Shown here in pieces: positions 1-5,005 of a DNA stretch of 6,775 bases. Position numbers and translations under genes: made by a program. Positions within the stretch are counted from its first letter, which is position 1, and each line of letters begins with the position of its first letter. Below the pieces are notes generated by a model. The model had not been told where the DNA came from, made no database searches, and saw only the letters and a program-made list of their open reading frames with translations. The stretch is from Verrucomicrobiales bacterium (GTDB lineage Bacteria > Verrucomicrobiota > Verrucomicrobiia > Verrucomicrobiales > Akkermansiaceae): contig DPWT01000008.1 in the NCBI GenBank assembly GCA_003527555.1, positions 1-6,775 of the forward strand, given 5' to 3'.

Positions 1-561
1 CCAACACTACAAACATTCTACCAAGAAAAGGTAGTTCCTGAGCTTACCAAAGAGCAGGGATACAAGAATCCGCACCAGGTGCCGCTCCTGGAAAAAATTG
101 TTGTTACCACGCACGTGGGCAACGCAGGTGACCGCAAGCAAGCTGTTGAGGATGCCGTCGAAGAAATCTCACGTATCACCGGCCAGAAGCCAAGCATCTC
201 TTACGCCCGTAAATCTGTGGCCAGTTTCAAGGTCCGTGAGGGTGAAGCCGTTGGTGCTCGTGTCACTCTGCGAGGCAACCACATGTGGGAATTCCTCGAT
301 CGCTTCATTAACATCACCGCTCCTAACATTCGTGATTTCCGTGGAATCACGCCTAAGAGCTTTGACGGTCGCGGTAACTACGCTCTCGGTATTAACGATC
401 AATCTATTTTCCCTGAAGTGGAACTCGACAAAATCAAACGCCAGCTTGGGTTTGATCTCATCTTTGTCACATCTGCTAACACAGATGACGAAGGTCGCGC
501 GCTTCTCAAAGCACTCGGTATGCCGTTCCGTGAGAACAAGAAGGCCGACGATGCTGCCTAA
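1..561 (+). CDS. rplE: 50S ribosomal protein L5 (uL5), 5'-truncated by the window edge
   Basis: uL5 sits in the central protuberance of the large ribosomal subunit, where it binds 5S rRNA together with uL18 and contacts the P-site tRNA region. The reading frame is open from base 1 and gives 186 residues to a TAA stop. A GTG at 79 lies inside the conserved N-terminal part (it encodes Val before PLLEKIVV) and is not the start. The visible N-terminus, beginning PTLQTFYQEKVVPEL, matches the usual first helix of the family, so only a few residues are probably missing. Family hallmarks are the first strand (LLEKIVVTTHVG), the AVGARVTLRG segment, the block RDFRGITPKSFDGRGNYALG and the C-terminal ALGMPF. 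The tail is short and charged. The next gene starts 41 nt downstream, and rpsN, which often lies here, is absent. The identification is secure; the true start lies outside the window. Confidence 0.97.
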   Translation, partial: PTLQTFYQEKVVPELTKEQGYKNPHQVPLLEKIVVTTHVGNAGDRKQAVEDAVEEISRITGQKPSISYARKSVASFKVREGEAVGARVTLRGNHMWEFLDRFINITAPNIRDFRGITPKSFDGRGNYALGINDQSIFPEVELDKIKRQLGFDLIFVTSANTDDEGRALLKALGMPFRENKKADDAA

Positions 562-573
562 TTCACAAACACA

Positions 574-588
574 TTTCAACCATCTAAC
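574..588 (+). repeat. Intergenic leader motif, copy 1 (before rpsH)
   Basis: The 15-mer TTTCAACCATCTAAC lies in the rplE-rpsH spacer and ends 14 nt before the rpsH start codon. An almost identical copy, with one extra A, occurs before rplF at 1015-1030. The rpsH leader has no Shine-Dalgarno sequence. Function is unknown; it could be a shared translation-leader element, a protein or RNA binding site, or chance similarity between neighbouring spacers. Confidence 0.55.
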
Positions 589-602
589 TATTTACAAGCA
601 CT

Positions 603-1004
603 ATGGCAGTTTTAAGTGATCCCATTTCCGATTTTCTCACCCGCCTGAAGAACGCATCACGCGCAGGCAACGAGACTTTTACCGCACCTCATTCAAAGAT
701 CAAAGAGGCAATCGCTCAGATCCTTCAAGATGAGGGTTATATCTGGAACTATGAGGTGGATACCACCGGAAAGTTCAGTGAGATTAAGGTGAAGGTCAAA
801 TATTCAGACAGCGGCACTGCCGTTCTTACAGATCTAAAGCGTATTTCCAAACCAGGAATCCGCCGTTACGTCGGTGCGGGTGAAATCCCGCGTGTCCTCA
901 ATGGCCTCGGTATCTCCATCGTTTCCACGTCCAAGGGGCTGAAGACCGGTGCAGCTGCACGTAGGGAGAAACTTGGCGGCGAAGTACTCGCTTTCGTGTG
1001 GTAA
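603..1004 (+). CDS. rpsH: 30S ribosomal protein S8 (uS8)
   Basis: uS8 is a primary 16S rRNA-binding protein of the small-subunit platform; in E. coli it also represses translation of its own operon. The 133-residue product has the standard family length and both usual parts: the N-terminal domain beginning MAVLSDPISDFLTRLKNA, and the C-terminal RNA-binding domain with KRISKPGIRRYV (79-90), STSKG (108-112) and the terminal GGEVLAFVW. The ATG at 603 fits the start of the family alignment exactly. No Shine-Dalgarno sequence precedes it: the upstream bases are A/C/T-rich. It follows rplE by 41 nt with no rpsN between them, and precedes rplF by 43 nt. Whether uS8 autoregulation operates here cannot be judged, because the usual target near the rplE start is outside the window. 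Confidence 0.98.
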   Translation: MAVLSDPISDFLTRLKNASRAGNETFTAPHSKIKEAIAQILQDEGYIWNYEVDTTGKFSEIKVKVKYSDSGTAVLTDLKRISKPGIRRYVGAGEIPRVLNGLGISIVSTSKGLKTGAAARREKLGGEVLAFVW

Positions 1005-1012
1005 AACCACGC
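996..1012 (+). other. Small hairpin across the rpsH stop codon
   Basis: Bases 996-1002 pair with 1006-1012 (one G-U) around an AAA triloop; the core is GTGGT-AAA-ACCAC. The TAA stop (1002-1004) lies at the apex. No T-run follows, so it is not an intrinsic terminator. It could influence termination and re-initiation at rplF or RNA stability, or be chance. Confidence 0.4.
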
Positions 1013-1014
1013 AA

Positions 1015-1030
1015 TTTCAAACCATCTAAC
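1015..1030 (+). repeat. Intergenic leader motif, copy 2 (before rplF)
   Basis: TTTCAAACCATCTAAC is the second copy of the motif at 574-588, differing by a single inserted A. It lies directly upstream of the strong Shine-Dalgarno sequence of rplF. Two near-exact copies at the same kind of position in consecutive spacers suggest conservation or duplication of a leader element; its function is not known. Confidence 0.55.
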
Positions 1031-1031
1031 C

Positions 1032-1039
1032 AAAGGAGG
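1032..1039 (+). promoter_or_regulatory. Strong Shine-Dalgarno sequence of rplF
   Basis: AAAGGAGG lies 8 nt upstream of the rplF ATG (bases 1040-1047 between) and is close to a full complement of the conserved anti-Shine-Dalgarno end of 16S rRNA. It fixes the rplF start at 1048. It is notable because none of the other seven starts visible in this window has a comparable purine run. Confidence 0.9.
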
Positions 1040-1047
1040 ATAATACC

Positions 1048-1587
1048 ATGTCACGTATTGGATTAAAAACAATCACCCTGCCCGAGAAAGTCAGCGTCAA
1101 GTCTGATGCCGCGGGCACCGTCACCGTCGAAGGCCCTAAGGGCAAACTCGAGTGGACCATGCCGGAAGGCATTACACTTGAGGAAGATGACGGAACCGTC
1201 ACCGTGAAGCGTGCTTCCGAGCACCGCCGGTTCAAGGCACTTCACGGCACAGCCCGCAGCCTAATCAGCAACATGATTGAGGGTGTCAGCAATGGCTTCA
1301 CCAAGCAACTGGAAATCCAGGGGGTTGGTTTCCGTGCTGCTGTTAAGGGGAAGAACCTAGATCTCAGCCTCGGCAAGAGTCACCCGATTCTTCACCCTAT
1401 TCCTGAAGGCCTCACTGTCACTGTTGATAGCAACACCAACATCAAGGTGGAGGGAATCAACAAGCAGGTCGTCGGTCAGTTTGCCGCCGAAGTTCGCCGT
1501 TACTATCCACCTGAGCCATTTAAGGGCAAGGGAGTTCGCTACGTTGGCGAGCGGGTCCGCCGTAAAGCTGGTAAGAGCGTCCAGTAA
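1048..1587 (+). CDS. rplF: 50S ribosomal protein L6 (uL6)
   Basis: uL6 binds 23S rRNA near the base of the L7/L12 stalk and the sarcin-ricin loop, beside the translation-factor binding site. The 179-residue protein has the usual length and architecture: two tandem L6 folds at roughly residues 11-82 and 90-165. It starts MSRIGLKTITLPEKV, has the VTVEGPKGKL strand near residues 25-34, and carries the C-terminal family signature PEPFKGKGVRYVGERV (155-170), followed by a basic tail. The start is set by the strong Shine-Dalgarno sequence at 1032-1039. It lies between rpsH and rplR, as in most bacteria, with gaps of 43 and 46 nt. Nothing in the protein looks unusual; the oddity is that it alone in this window has a canonical ribosome-binding site. 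Confidence 0.98.
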   Translation: MSRIGLKTITLPEKVSVKSDAAGTVTVEGPKGKLEWTMPEGITLEEDDGTVTVKRASEHRRFKALHGTARSLISNMIEGVSNGFTKQLEIQGVGFRAAVKGKNLDLSLGKSHPILHPIPEGLTVTVDSNTNIKVEGINKQVVGQFAAEVRRYYPPEPFKGKGVRYVGERVRRKAGKSVQ

Positions 1588-1616
1588 TCGCTTCACCGAA
1601 TATCATTTATAATATA

Positions 1617-1633
1617 CTAACTACTTTAGCACA
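1617..1633 (+). repeat. rplR leader block resembling the rpsH leader
   Basis: The leader just before rplR reads CTAACTACTTTAGCACA. The leader before rpsH (584-602) has the same blocks in the same order: CTAACTA, then TTTA, then GCAC shortly before ATG, differing by short insertions and deletions. Neither has a Shine-Dalgarno sequence. This could be a shared translation-initiation context, but the evidence is two short AT-rich sequences. Confidence 0.45.
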
Positions 1634-1990
1634 ATGAGCACTCTTAACCGAAAGAAAGTTCGCCAGCGTATTCACCGCCGTATTCGTAAGAAGGTGGCTG
1701 GCACTAACGCATGCCCACGCCTCGCCGTGAACTACAGCAACCAACATATTTATGCTCAGGTGATTGATGACACAGCAGGTAACACCCTCTGTGCTGCATC
1801 TAGCCTAGACAAAGGTGTTGAAAACGCCGCATCAAACCAATCCACTGCCGAGAAAGTAGGTGAACTTGTTGCCAAGCGCGCCAAGGAAGCCAAGATCGAG
1901 AAAGTGGTATTCGACCGCGGTGGTCACCTCTACCACGGTAAAATCAAAGCACTCGCTGATGCCGCACGCAAGGCAGGTCTTCAATTCTAA
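1634..1990 (+). CDS. rplR: 50S ribosomal protein L18 (uL18)
   Basis: uL18 binds 5S rRNA with uL5 and anchors it in the central protuberance. The product has 118 residues, typical for bacteria. Residues 1-21 form the very basic N-terminal arm (Arg/Lys-rich, [14 protein letters not shown]), followed by the [20 protein letters not shown] strand region (27-46) and the diagnostic C-terminal block [20 protein letters not shown] (93-112) ending in GLQF. The ATG at 1634 matches the family N-terminus. The upstream spacer has no Shine-Dalgarno sequence and is AT-rich, with a TATAAT at 1608-1613 but no acceptable -35 box. rpsE starts only 20 nt after the stop codon, so the two are surely cotranscribed. 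Confidence 0.98.
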   Translation: MSTLNRKKVRQRIHRRIRKKVAGTNACPRLAVNYSNQHIYAQVIDDTAGNTLCAASSLDKGVENAASNQSTAEKVGELVAKRAKEAKIEKVVFDRGGHLYHGKIKALADAARKAGLQF

Positions 1991-2010
1991 TCACTCACGC
2001 ATTTTATATC

Positions 2011-2739
2011 ATGTCTGATAATCCAACAGAAAACAACACTCCCGAGGAGAAGCCTGCAGAAACTCCTGCACCAGCTGCTGAAGCTCCTGCTACTGACGCA
2101 CCCGCTGCCGAGGCTCCAAAAACTGACGCTCCCGCAGCAGCAGCCGAGACTAGACCACAAGACGGTAATCGTGGTGGTCGCGATGGCCGTGGTGGTGGTC
2201 GTGGTGGCCGCCGTGGTGGCAGAGGTCAGCGCCAAGCACCTCCCAAGCCAATGACCGAGGATGGTAAGGAATTGACTGAAAAAGTCGTCTTCATCAACCG
2301 TTGTGCCACAGCAACCAAAGGTGGACGTCGCTTCAGTTTCTCCGCCTTGATGGTTTCTGGTGATAAGGAAGGCCGCGTAGGTGTCGGATTCGGCAAAGCT
2401 AAAGAAGTTGCCGAGTGTATTCGCAAGGGGAGTGATGACGCGAAGCGTTCATTGGTCCGCATGAAAATCGTCAACGGCACCATCCCGCACGAAGTGCAGG
2501 CTGAGCACGGTGGCGGTGTGGTTCTCCTCAAGCCTGCGAGCCCCGGAACGGGTATTATCGCGGGTGGTGGTGTTCGCGCCGTTTGTGAGGCTGTTGGTAT
2601 TACTGACGTCCTTGGTAAGAGCCTTGGATCAAACAACCATGCCAATGTAGTGAAAGCGACTATGAAGGCCCTTTCAGAGCTGCGCACCCGTGAGGAAGTT
2701 CTCGCAAGCCGCGGCAAGAAAGTCAAAGAGTCGCTCTAG
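2011..2739 (+). CDS. rpsE: 30S ribosomal protein S5 (uS5) with long acidic/RGG N-terminal extension
   Basis: uS5 lies at the mRNA entry channel of the small subunit and affects decoding fidelity and mRNA unwinding. The conserved body runs from about residue 83 to 242: an RNA-binding domain (about 88-151) with KGGRRFSFSALMVSGDKEGR and GVGFGKAKEV, then the C-terminal fold with PASPGTGIIAGGGVRAVCE and GSNNHANVVKATMKAL. E. coli uS5 has 167 residues; this one has 242. The extra part is N-terminal: residues 1-47 are rich in Ala, Pro and Glu and net acidic (10 D/E, 2 K), and residues 48-75 are Gly/Arg-rich with four RGG tripeptides. The extension is in frame, with no frameshift. The ATG at 2011 is the only plausible start near the rplR stop; an internal ATG (residue 81, at 2251) would give a body of usual size but lacks a Shine-Dalgarno sequence. 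rpmD, usually next, is absent. uS5 identity is certain; the extension's role is unknown. Confidence 0.97.
   Translation: MSDNPTENNTPEEKPAETPAPAAEAPATDAPAAEAPKTDAPAAAAETRPQDGNRGGRDGRGGGRGGRRGGRGQRQAPPKPMTEDGKELTEKVVFINRCATATKGGRRFSFSALMVSGDKEGRVGVGFGKAKEVAECIRKGSDDAKRSLVRMKIVNGTIPHEVQAEHGGGVVLLKPASPGTGIIAGGGVRAVCEAVGITDVLGKSLGSNNHANVVKATMKALSELRTREEVLASRGKKVKESL
2080..2139 (+). repeat. Two tandem 30-nt repeats in the uS5 extension
   Basis: Bases 2080-2109 and 2110-2139 are in-frame tandem units, identical at 22 of 30 positions, encoding EAPATDAPAA and EAPKTDAPAA. A more diverged unit (KPAETPAPAA, residues 14-23) precedes them. This suggests that the acidic Ala/Pro segment grew by duplication of a ten-residue unit. 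Confidence 0.75.
2164..2232 (+). repeat. RGG-box coding segment of rpsE
   Basis: This Gly/Arg-codon tract encodes residues 52-74, with RGG at 54-56, 60-62, 64-66 and 68-70 and eight arginines in all. The DNA consists of imperfect repeats of CGTGGTGGT-like units. RGG boxes are known in other proteins as flexible RNA-binding segments; a role in rRNA or mRNA binding here is inference. Confidence 0.8.
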
Positions 2740-2743
2740 ACTT
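2720..2743 (+). other. Interrupted hairpin across the rpsE stop codon
   Basis: AAGTC (2720-2724) pairs with GACTT (2739-2743), and AGAG (2727-2730) pairs with CTCT (2734-2737), with a TCG loop and a small internal loop. The TAG stop (2737-2739) is inside the structure. No T-run follows, so a terminator is unlikely. It may affect coupling to rplO or be incidental. Confidence 0.35.
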
Positions 2744-2781
2744 AAACTCCCAGTTCCAACAACCAAAAACTAAATTTAGAA

Positions 2782-3243
2782 ATGAACTTACATTCTCTCA
2801 AACCAAACCGCGGAGCTAAGCACCGTGTGAAACGTCTCGGCTGTGGTGAAAGCTCCGGCTTAGGCAAGACATCAGGTCGTGGTCACAAAGGTCAGAAGTC
2901 CCGCTCAGGCGGTGGCGTTCGCCCCGGCTTCGAGGGTGGCCAGATGCCACTTCACCGTCGTCTTCCCAAGCGAGGATTCAACAATATCCGATTCCAAGAT
3001 AAGATTGCCGTGGTCAATGTTTCCTCTATCAATGAGCGATTTGAAGATGGTGACACAGTCAACATGGAGACCCTCAAGAAGGCACGCCTTGTTAAGGGAA
3101 CATATGATGCGGTAAAATTATTAGGCAACGGTAGCATCGAGAAAAAGCTTACCGTGGAGGGCTGCAAGGTCAGCACATCTGCAAAAGAGAAAATCGAAAA
3201 GGCTGGGGGAACCATCACGGAAGCTGAGAAATCTTCTAAGTAA
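2782..3243 (+). CDS. rplO: 50S ribosomal protein L15 (uL15)
   Basis: uL15 is a late-assembly protein of the large subunit that threads a flexible N-terminal arm into 23S rRNA. The 153-residue product is near the family's usual length. The N-terminal half is the classic Gly/Arg/Lys-rich arm: [20 protein letters not shown] (3-22), then [18 protein letters not shown] (28-45), [17 protein letters not shown] (50-66). The C-terminal globular part (about 75-145) contains [16 protein letters not shown] and [17 protein letters not shown]. The start at 2782 lies 42 nt after rpsE, too short a gap for rpmD (uL30), which commonly sits there. No Shine-Dalgarno sequence precedes it; the leader is A-rich. 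A 134-nt spacer separates it from secY. Confidence 0.98.
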   Translation: MNLHSLKPNRGAKHRVKRLGCGESSGLGKTSGRGHKGQKSRSGGGVRPGFEGGQMPLHRRLPKRGFNNIRFQDKIAVVNVSSINERFEDGDTVNMETLKKARLVKGTYDAVKLLGNGSIEKKLTVEGCKVSTSAKEKIEKAGGTITEAEKSSK

Positions 3244-3278
3244 ACCTAGTACTTCATCCCACAAATAACTTGTTTATC

Positions 3279-3306
3279 GAGGGGAAGTGCTTGCGCACTT
3301 CCTCTC
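3279..3306 (+). promoter_or_regulatory. 12-bp stem-loop in the rplO-secY spacer
   Basis: GAGGGGAAGTGC (3279-3290) pairs with GCACTTCCTCTC (3295-3306), one G-U pair, around the tetraloop TTGC. It is a stable structure in the longest gap inside the operon (134 nt). It lacks a downstream T-run (TATGCATATAAA follows), so full intrinsic termination is doubtful. It could be a weak attenuator, an RNA processing site or an mRNA 3'-end stabiliser that sets secY expression apart from the ribosomal genes. Confidence 0.65.
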
Positions 3307-3318
3307 TATGCATATAAA
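3291..3318 (+). promoter_or_regulatory. Possible weak promoter ahead of secY
   Basis: TTGCGC (3291-3296) and TATAAA (3313-3318) are separated by 16 bp and resemble sigma-70 type -35 and -10 boxes, the -10 being the better match. The -35 overlaps the hairpin loop and right arm. The unusually long spacer makes an internal promoter plausible, but the match is weak and could be chance in AT-rich DNA. Confidence 0.25.
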
Positions 3319-3377
3319 CCGAGCGCACACGCCAGAAAACTGGTAACTCTAAAACTTCAACTGATAAATTTAATTCA

Positions 3378-4892
3378 ATGATCTCCGCATTTGCGAGCAC
3401 ATGGAAAGTCCCGGAACTTCGGGAACGTATCCTTTTTACCTTGGCGATGATTGTCATCGTCCGTCTCGGCGTCCATGTTACCCTTCCGGGTGTTGACGCC
3501 AGCGTAATTGACCGGTTCCTAACTGCTAAGCAAGCTGCTGGTGGCGATGAGGGTGCTGGTGCTGCTGTGGGTGCCATGCTGGGCTTCTTCTCCGGTGGTG
3601 GTCTGCAGAAAATGGGAGTATTTGCCCTCGGGATCATGCCCTACATCTCGGCATCGATTATGATGCAGCTGATGACAGCGGTGGTCCCTAAGCTCTCCAA
3701 GCTTGCCAAGGAGGATGGAGGTCGTCAAAAAATCACCCAGTACACTCGTTTTGTCACAATTGTGATTGCTCTTGTGCAGGGCTATCTCCTTGCTATCAGC
3801 CTGAAGAACCCAGGCAATATTCCCGGCCTTGGTGGTATATCTAAGTATGGTGAAGTAGTGCCTGGTCATGACTTTGCGTTTATCGCCATGACGGTGTTAA
3901 CCATCGTTACTGGAACTTTATTGCTGATGTGGATTGGTGACCAAATTACAGAACGCGGATTAGGAAACGGTATATCGTTGATCATTACGGTAAACATTAT
4001 CTCTGCGCTACCAGGTTCTCTGGTCATTACATGGCAGACGCTCGTATCTGGGAATAATGCTGGTCCCGGAGCTTCTGCATTCTTGGTCTTCCTCGTAGCG
4101 TTTCTGTTGTTCGTGATCGCGGCGACCATTGCCATCACGCAAGCTCAGCGCCGCATTGTGATTCAGTATGCTAAACGTGTCATGGGCCGCAAACAACTTG
4201 GGGGGCAAACTCAGTATCTTCCACTCAAGGTGAACTACGCTGGTGTGATGCCGATCATTTTTGCCACTGCTATTCTCTCGCTTCCTGCGTTCATTCTTCA
4301 GTCTGCATTCCCCACGCAGGAATGGTCACAGAAGGTTCAGAATGCCCTGGCTGGTGGTGAACTTACTTACTACCTTGTTGCCGGTGTGATGATCTTTTTC
4401 TTCTCCTACTTCTGGGTGGCGACTATGTTCCAGCCTAGCGAGATCTCGGAAAATCTGAAACGCAGCGGTGGTTACGTCCCCGGTGTTCGCCCAGGAAAGC
4501 CCACGGCGGACTTCCTTGATTTCACTATGACTCGCCTAACATTTGCGGGTGCGATCTTCCTGACGATCATTTTCATCCTGCCATGGATTGTTTCGCAAAT
4601 GCCTAGAGGTATCATTGGTAAGGAACTGCCATTTATGGTCACTTCATTCTTTGGTGGCACCAGTTTGCTGATCATCGTCGGTGTGCTACTGGATTTCATG
4701 CGTCAAGTCGAAACCCATCTTCTGCAGCGCAACTACGATGGATTCCTGCGCAAGGGCAAGATCAAGGGCCGCTACGACCGGTTGCAGAATACAGGTGAGC
4801 GTGCATCTAATAGCACCATGGTTTACTTGCTCGCATTTGTTGCTATCCTCATCGTGATTGGTATTTCTTATTGGATTTACCAGGGTAGATAG
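3378..4892 (+). CDS. secY: Protein translocase subunit SecY with extra C-terminal membrane helix
   Basis: SecY is the pore subunit of the SecYEG inner-membrane translocon, used for protein secretion and membrane insertion. The ten canonical helices can be placed at about residues 18-36, 81-103 (preceded by the plug, FFSGGGLQKMGV), 120-140, 167-186, 196-215, 232-254, 286-308, 329-350, 385-405 and 417-439. Family motifs include FALGIMPYISASI (82-94), GDQITERGLGNGIS (187-200), the cytoplasmic loop QRRIVIQYAKR (257-267) and SGGYVPGVRPGKPTADFLD (363-381), whose conserved arginine is Arg371. E. coli SecY (443 residues) ends soon after the stretch matching LRKGKIKGR (457-465). This protein has 504 residues and continues with about 39 more, including a hydrophobic segment at 481-500. 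A Gly/Ala-rich insert (55-66) also lengthens the first periplasmic loop. The ATG at 3378 fits the family N-terminus but lacks a Shine-Dalgarno sequence. A terminator follows, so secY is the last gene of the transcript. Confidence 0.98.
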   Translation: MISAFASTWKVPELRERILFTLAMIVIVRLGVHVTLPGVDASVIDRFLTAKQAAGGDEGAGAAVGAMLGFFSGGGLQKMGVFALGIMPYISASIMMQLMTAVVPKLSKLAKEDGGRQKITQYTRFVTIVIALVQGYLLAISLKNPGNIPGLGGISKYGEVVPGHDFAFIAMTVLTIVTGTLLLMWIGDQITERGLGNGISLIITVNIISALPGSLVITWQTLVSGNNAGPGASAFLVFLVAFLLFVIAATIAITQAQRRIVIQYAKRVMGRKQLGGQTQYLPLKVNYAGVMPIIFATAILSLPAFILQSAFPTQEWSQKVQNALAGGELTYYLVAGVMIFFFSYFWVATMFQPSEISENLKRSGGYVPGVRPGKPTADFLDFTMTRLTFAGAIFLTIIFILPWIVSQMPRGIIGKELPFMVTSFFGGTSLLIIVGVLLDFMRQVETHLLQRNYDGFLRKGKIKGRYDRLQNTGERASNSTMVYLLAFVAILIVIGISYWIYQGR

Positions 4893-4915
4893 ATCGAAAA
4901 CGCAATACTTTGACC

Positions 4916-4953
4916 AATCCGGTTTGCGATTCCCCGCAGACCGGATTTTTTTT
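4916..4953 (+). terminator. Rho-independent terminator after secY
   Basis: AATCCGGTTTGCG (4916-4928) pairs with CGCAGACCGGATT (4935-4947), 13 bp with one G-U, around a six-base loop. The right arm runs into an eight-T tract (4946-4953). It starts 24 nt after the secY stop codon. This is a textbook intrinsic terminator and marks the end of the ribosomal-protein/secY transcription unit. Confidence 0.94.
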
Positions 4954-4967
4954 GGTAGTATTGCTCT

Positions 4968-4996
4968 TCGACAAAAACTAATCGTTATTATATATC
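4968..4996 (+). promoter_or_regulatory. Candidate promoter of ilvA
   Basis: TCGACA (4968-4973, five of six matches to the TTGACA consensus) and TATATC (4991-4996, four of six matches to TATAAT) are 17 bp apart, between the secY terminator and ilvA. Because a terminator precedes it, ilvA needs its own promoter and this is the best pair in the gap. Transcription would start near 5003-5004, almost on the start codon, giving a leaderless or nearly leaderless mRNA. Alternative -10 registers (TATTAT at 4986-4991) exist in the AT-rich stretch. Confidence 0.4.
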
Positions 4997-5005
4997 CACA
5001 GATTG

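Noticed and set aside
79..81. GTG as the start of rplE
   Set aside because: It encodes an internal valine: the frame is open upstream to base 1 and the upstream residues match the uL5 N-terminus.
98..619. + strand ORF overlapping rplE in another frame (173 residues)
   Set aside because: It has Ser/Leu/Val-rich composition without domain character and overlaps almost all of rplE, a certain gene.
1608..1613. Perfect TATAAT in the rplF-rplR spacer as an internal promoter
   Set aside because: No acceptable -35 box lies 16-18 bp upstream (the 17-bp position reads TAATCG); AT-rich spacers produce such hexamers easily.
2164..2232. Frameshift or foreign insertion as the cause of the uS5 extension
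   Set aside because: The frame is continuous from the ATG at 2011 into the conserved body, and the repeats are in frame, consistent with a genuine low-complexity tail.
1987..2235. Minus-strand ORF opposite the uS5 extension, rich in Thr and Ser
   Set aside because: It mirrors the Gly/Arg and Ala/Pro repeats of rpsE; low complexity alone explains the open frame.
2226..2726. Minus-strand ORF of 166 residues opposite rpsE
   Set aside because: It is antisense to the conserved uS5 body; its openness follows from codon bias of the coding strand, and the product has no recognisable features.
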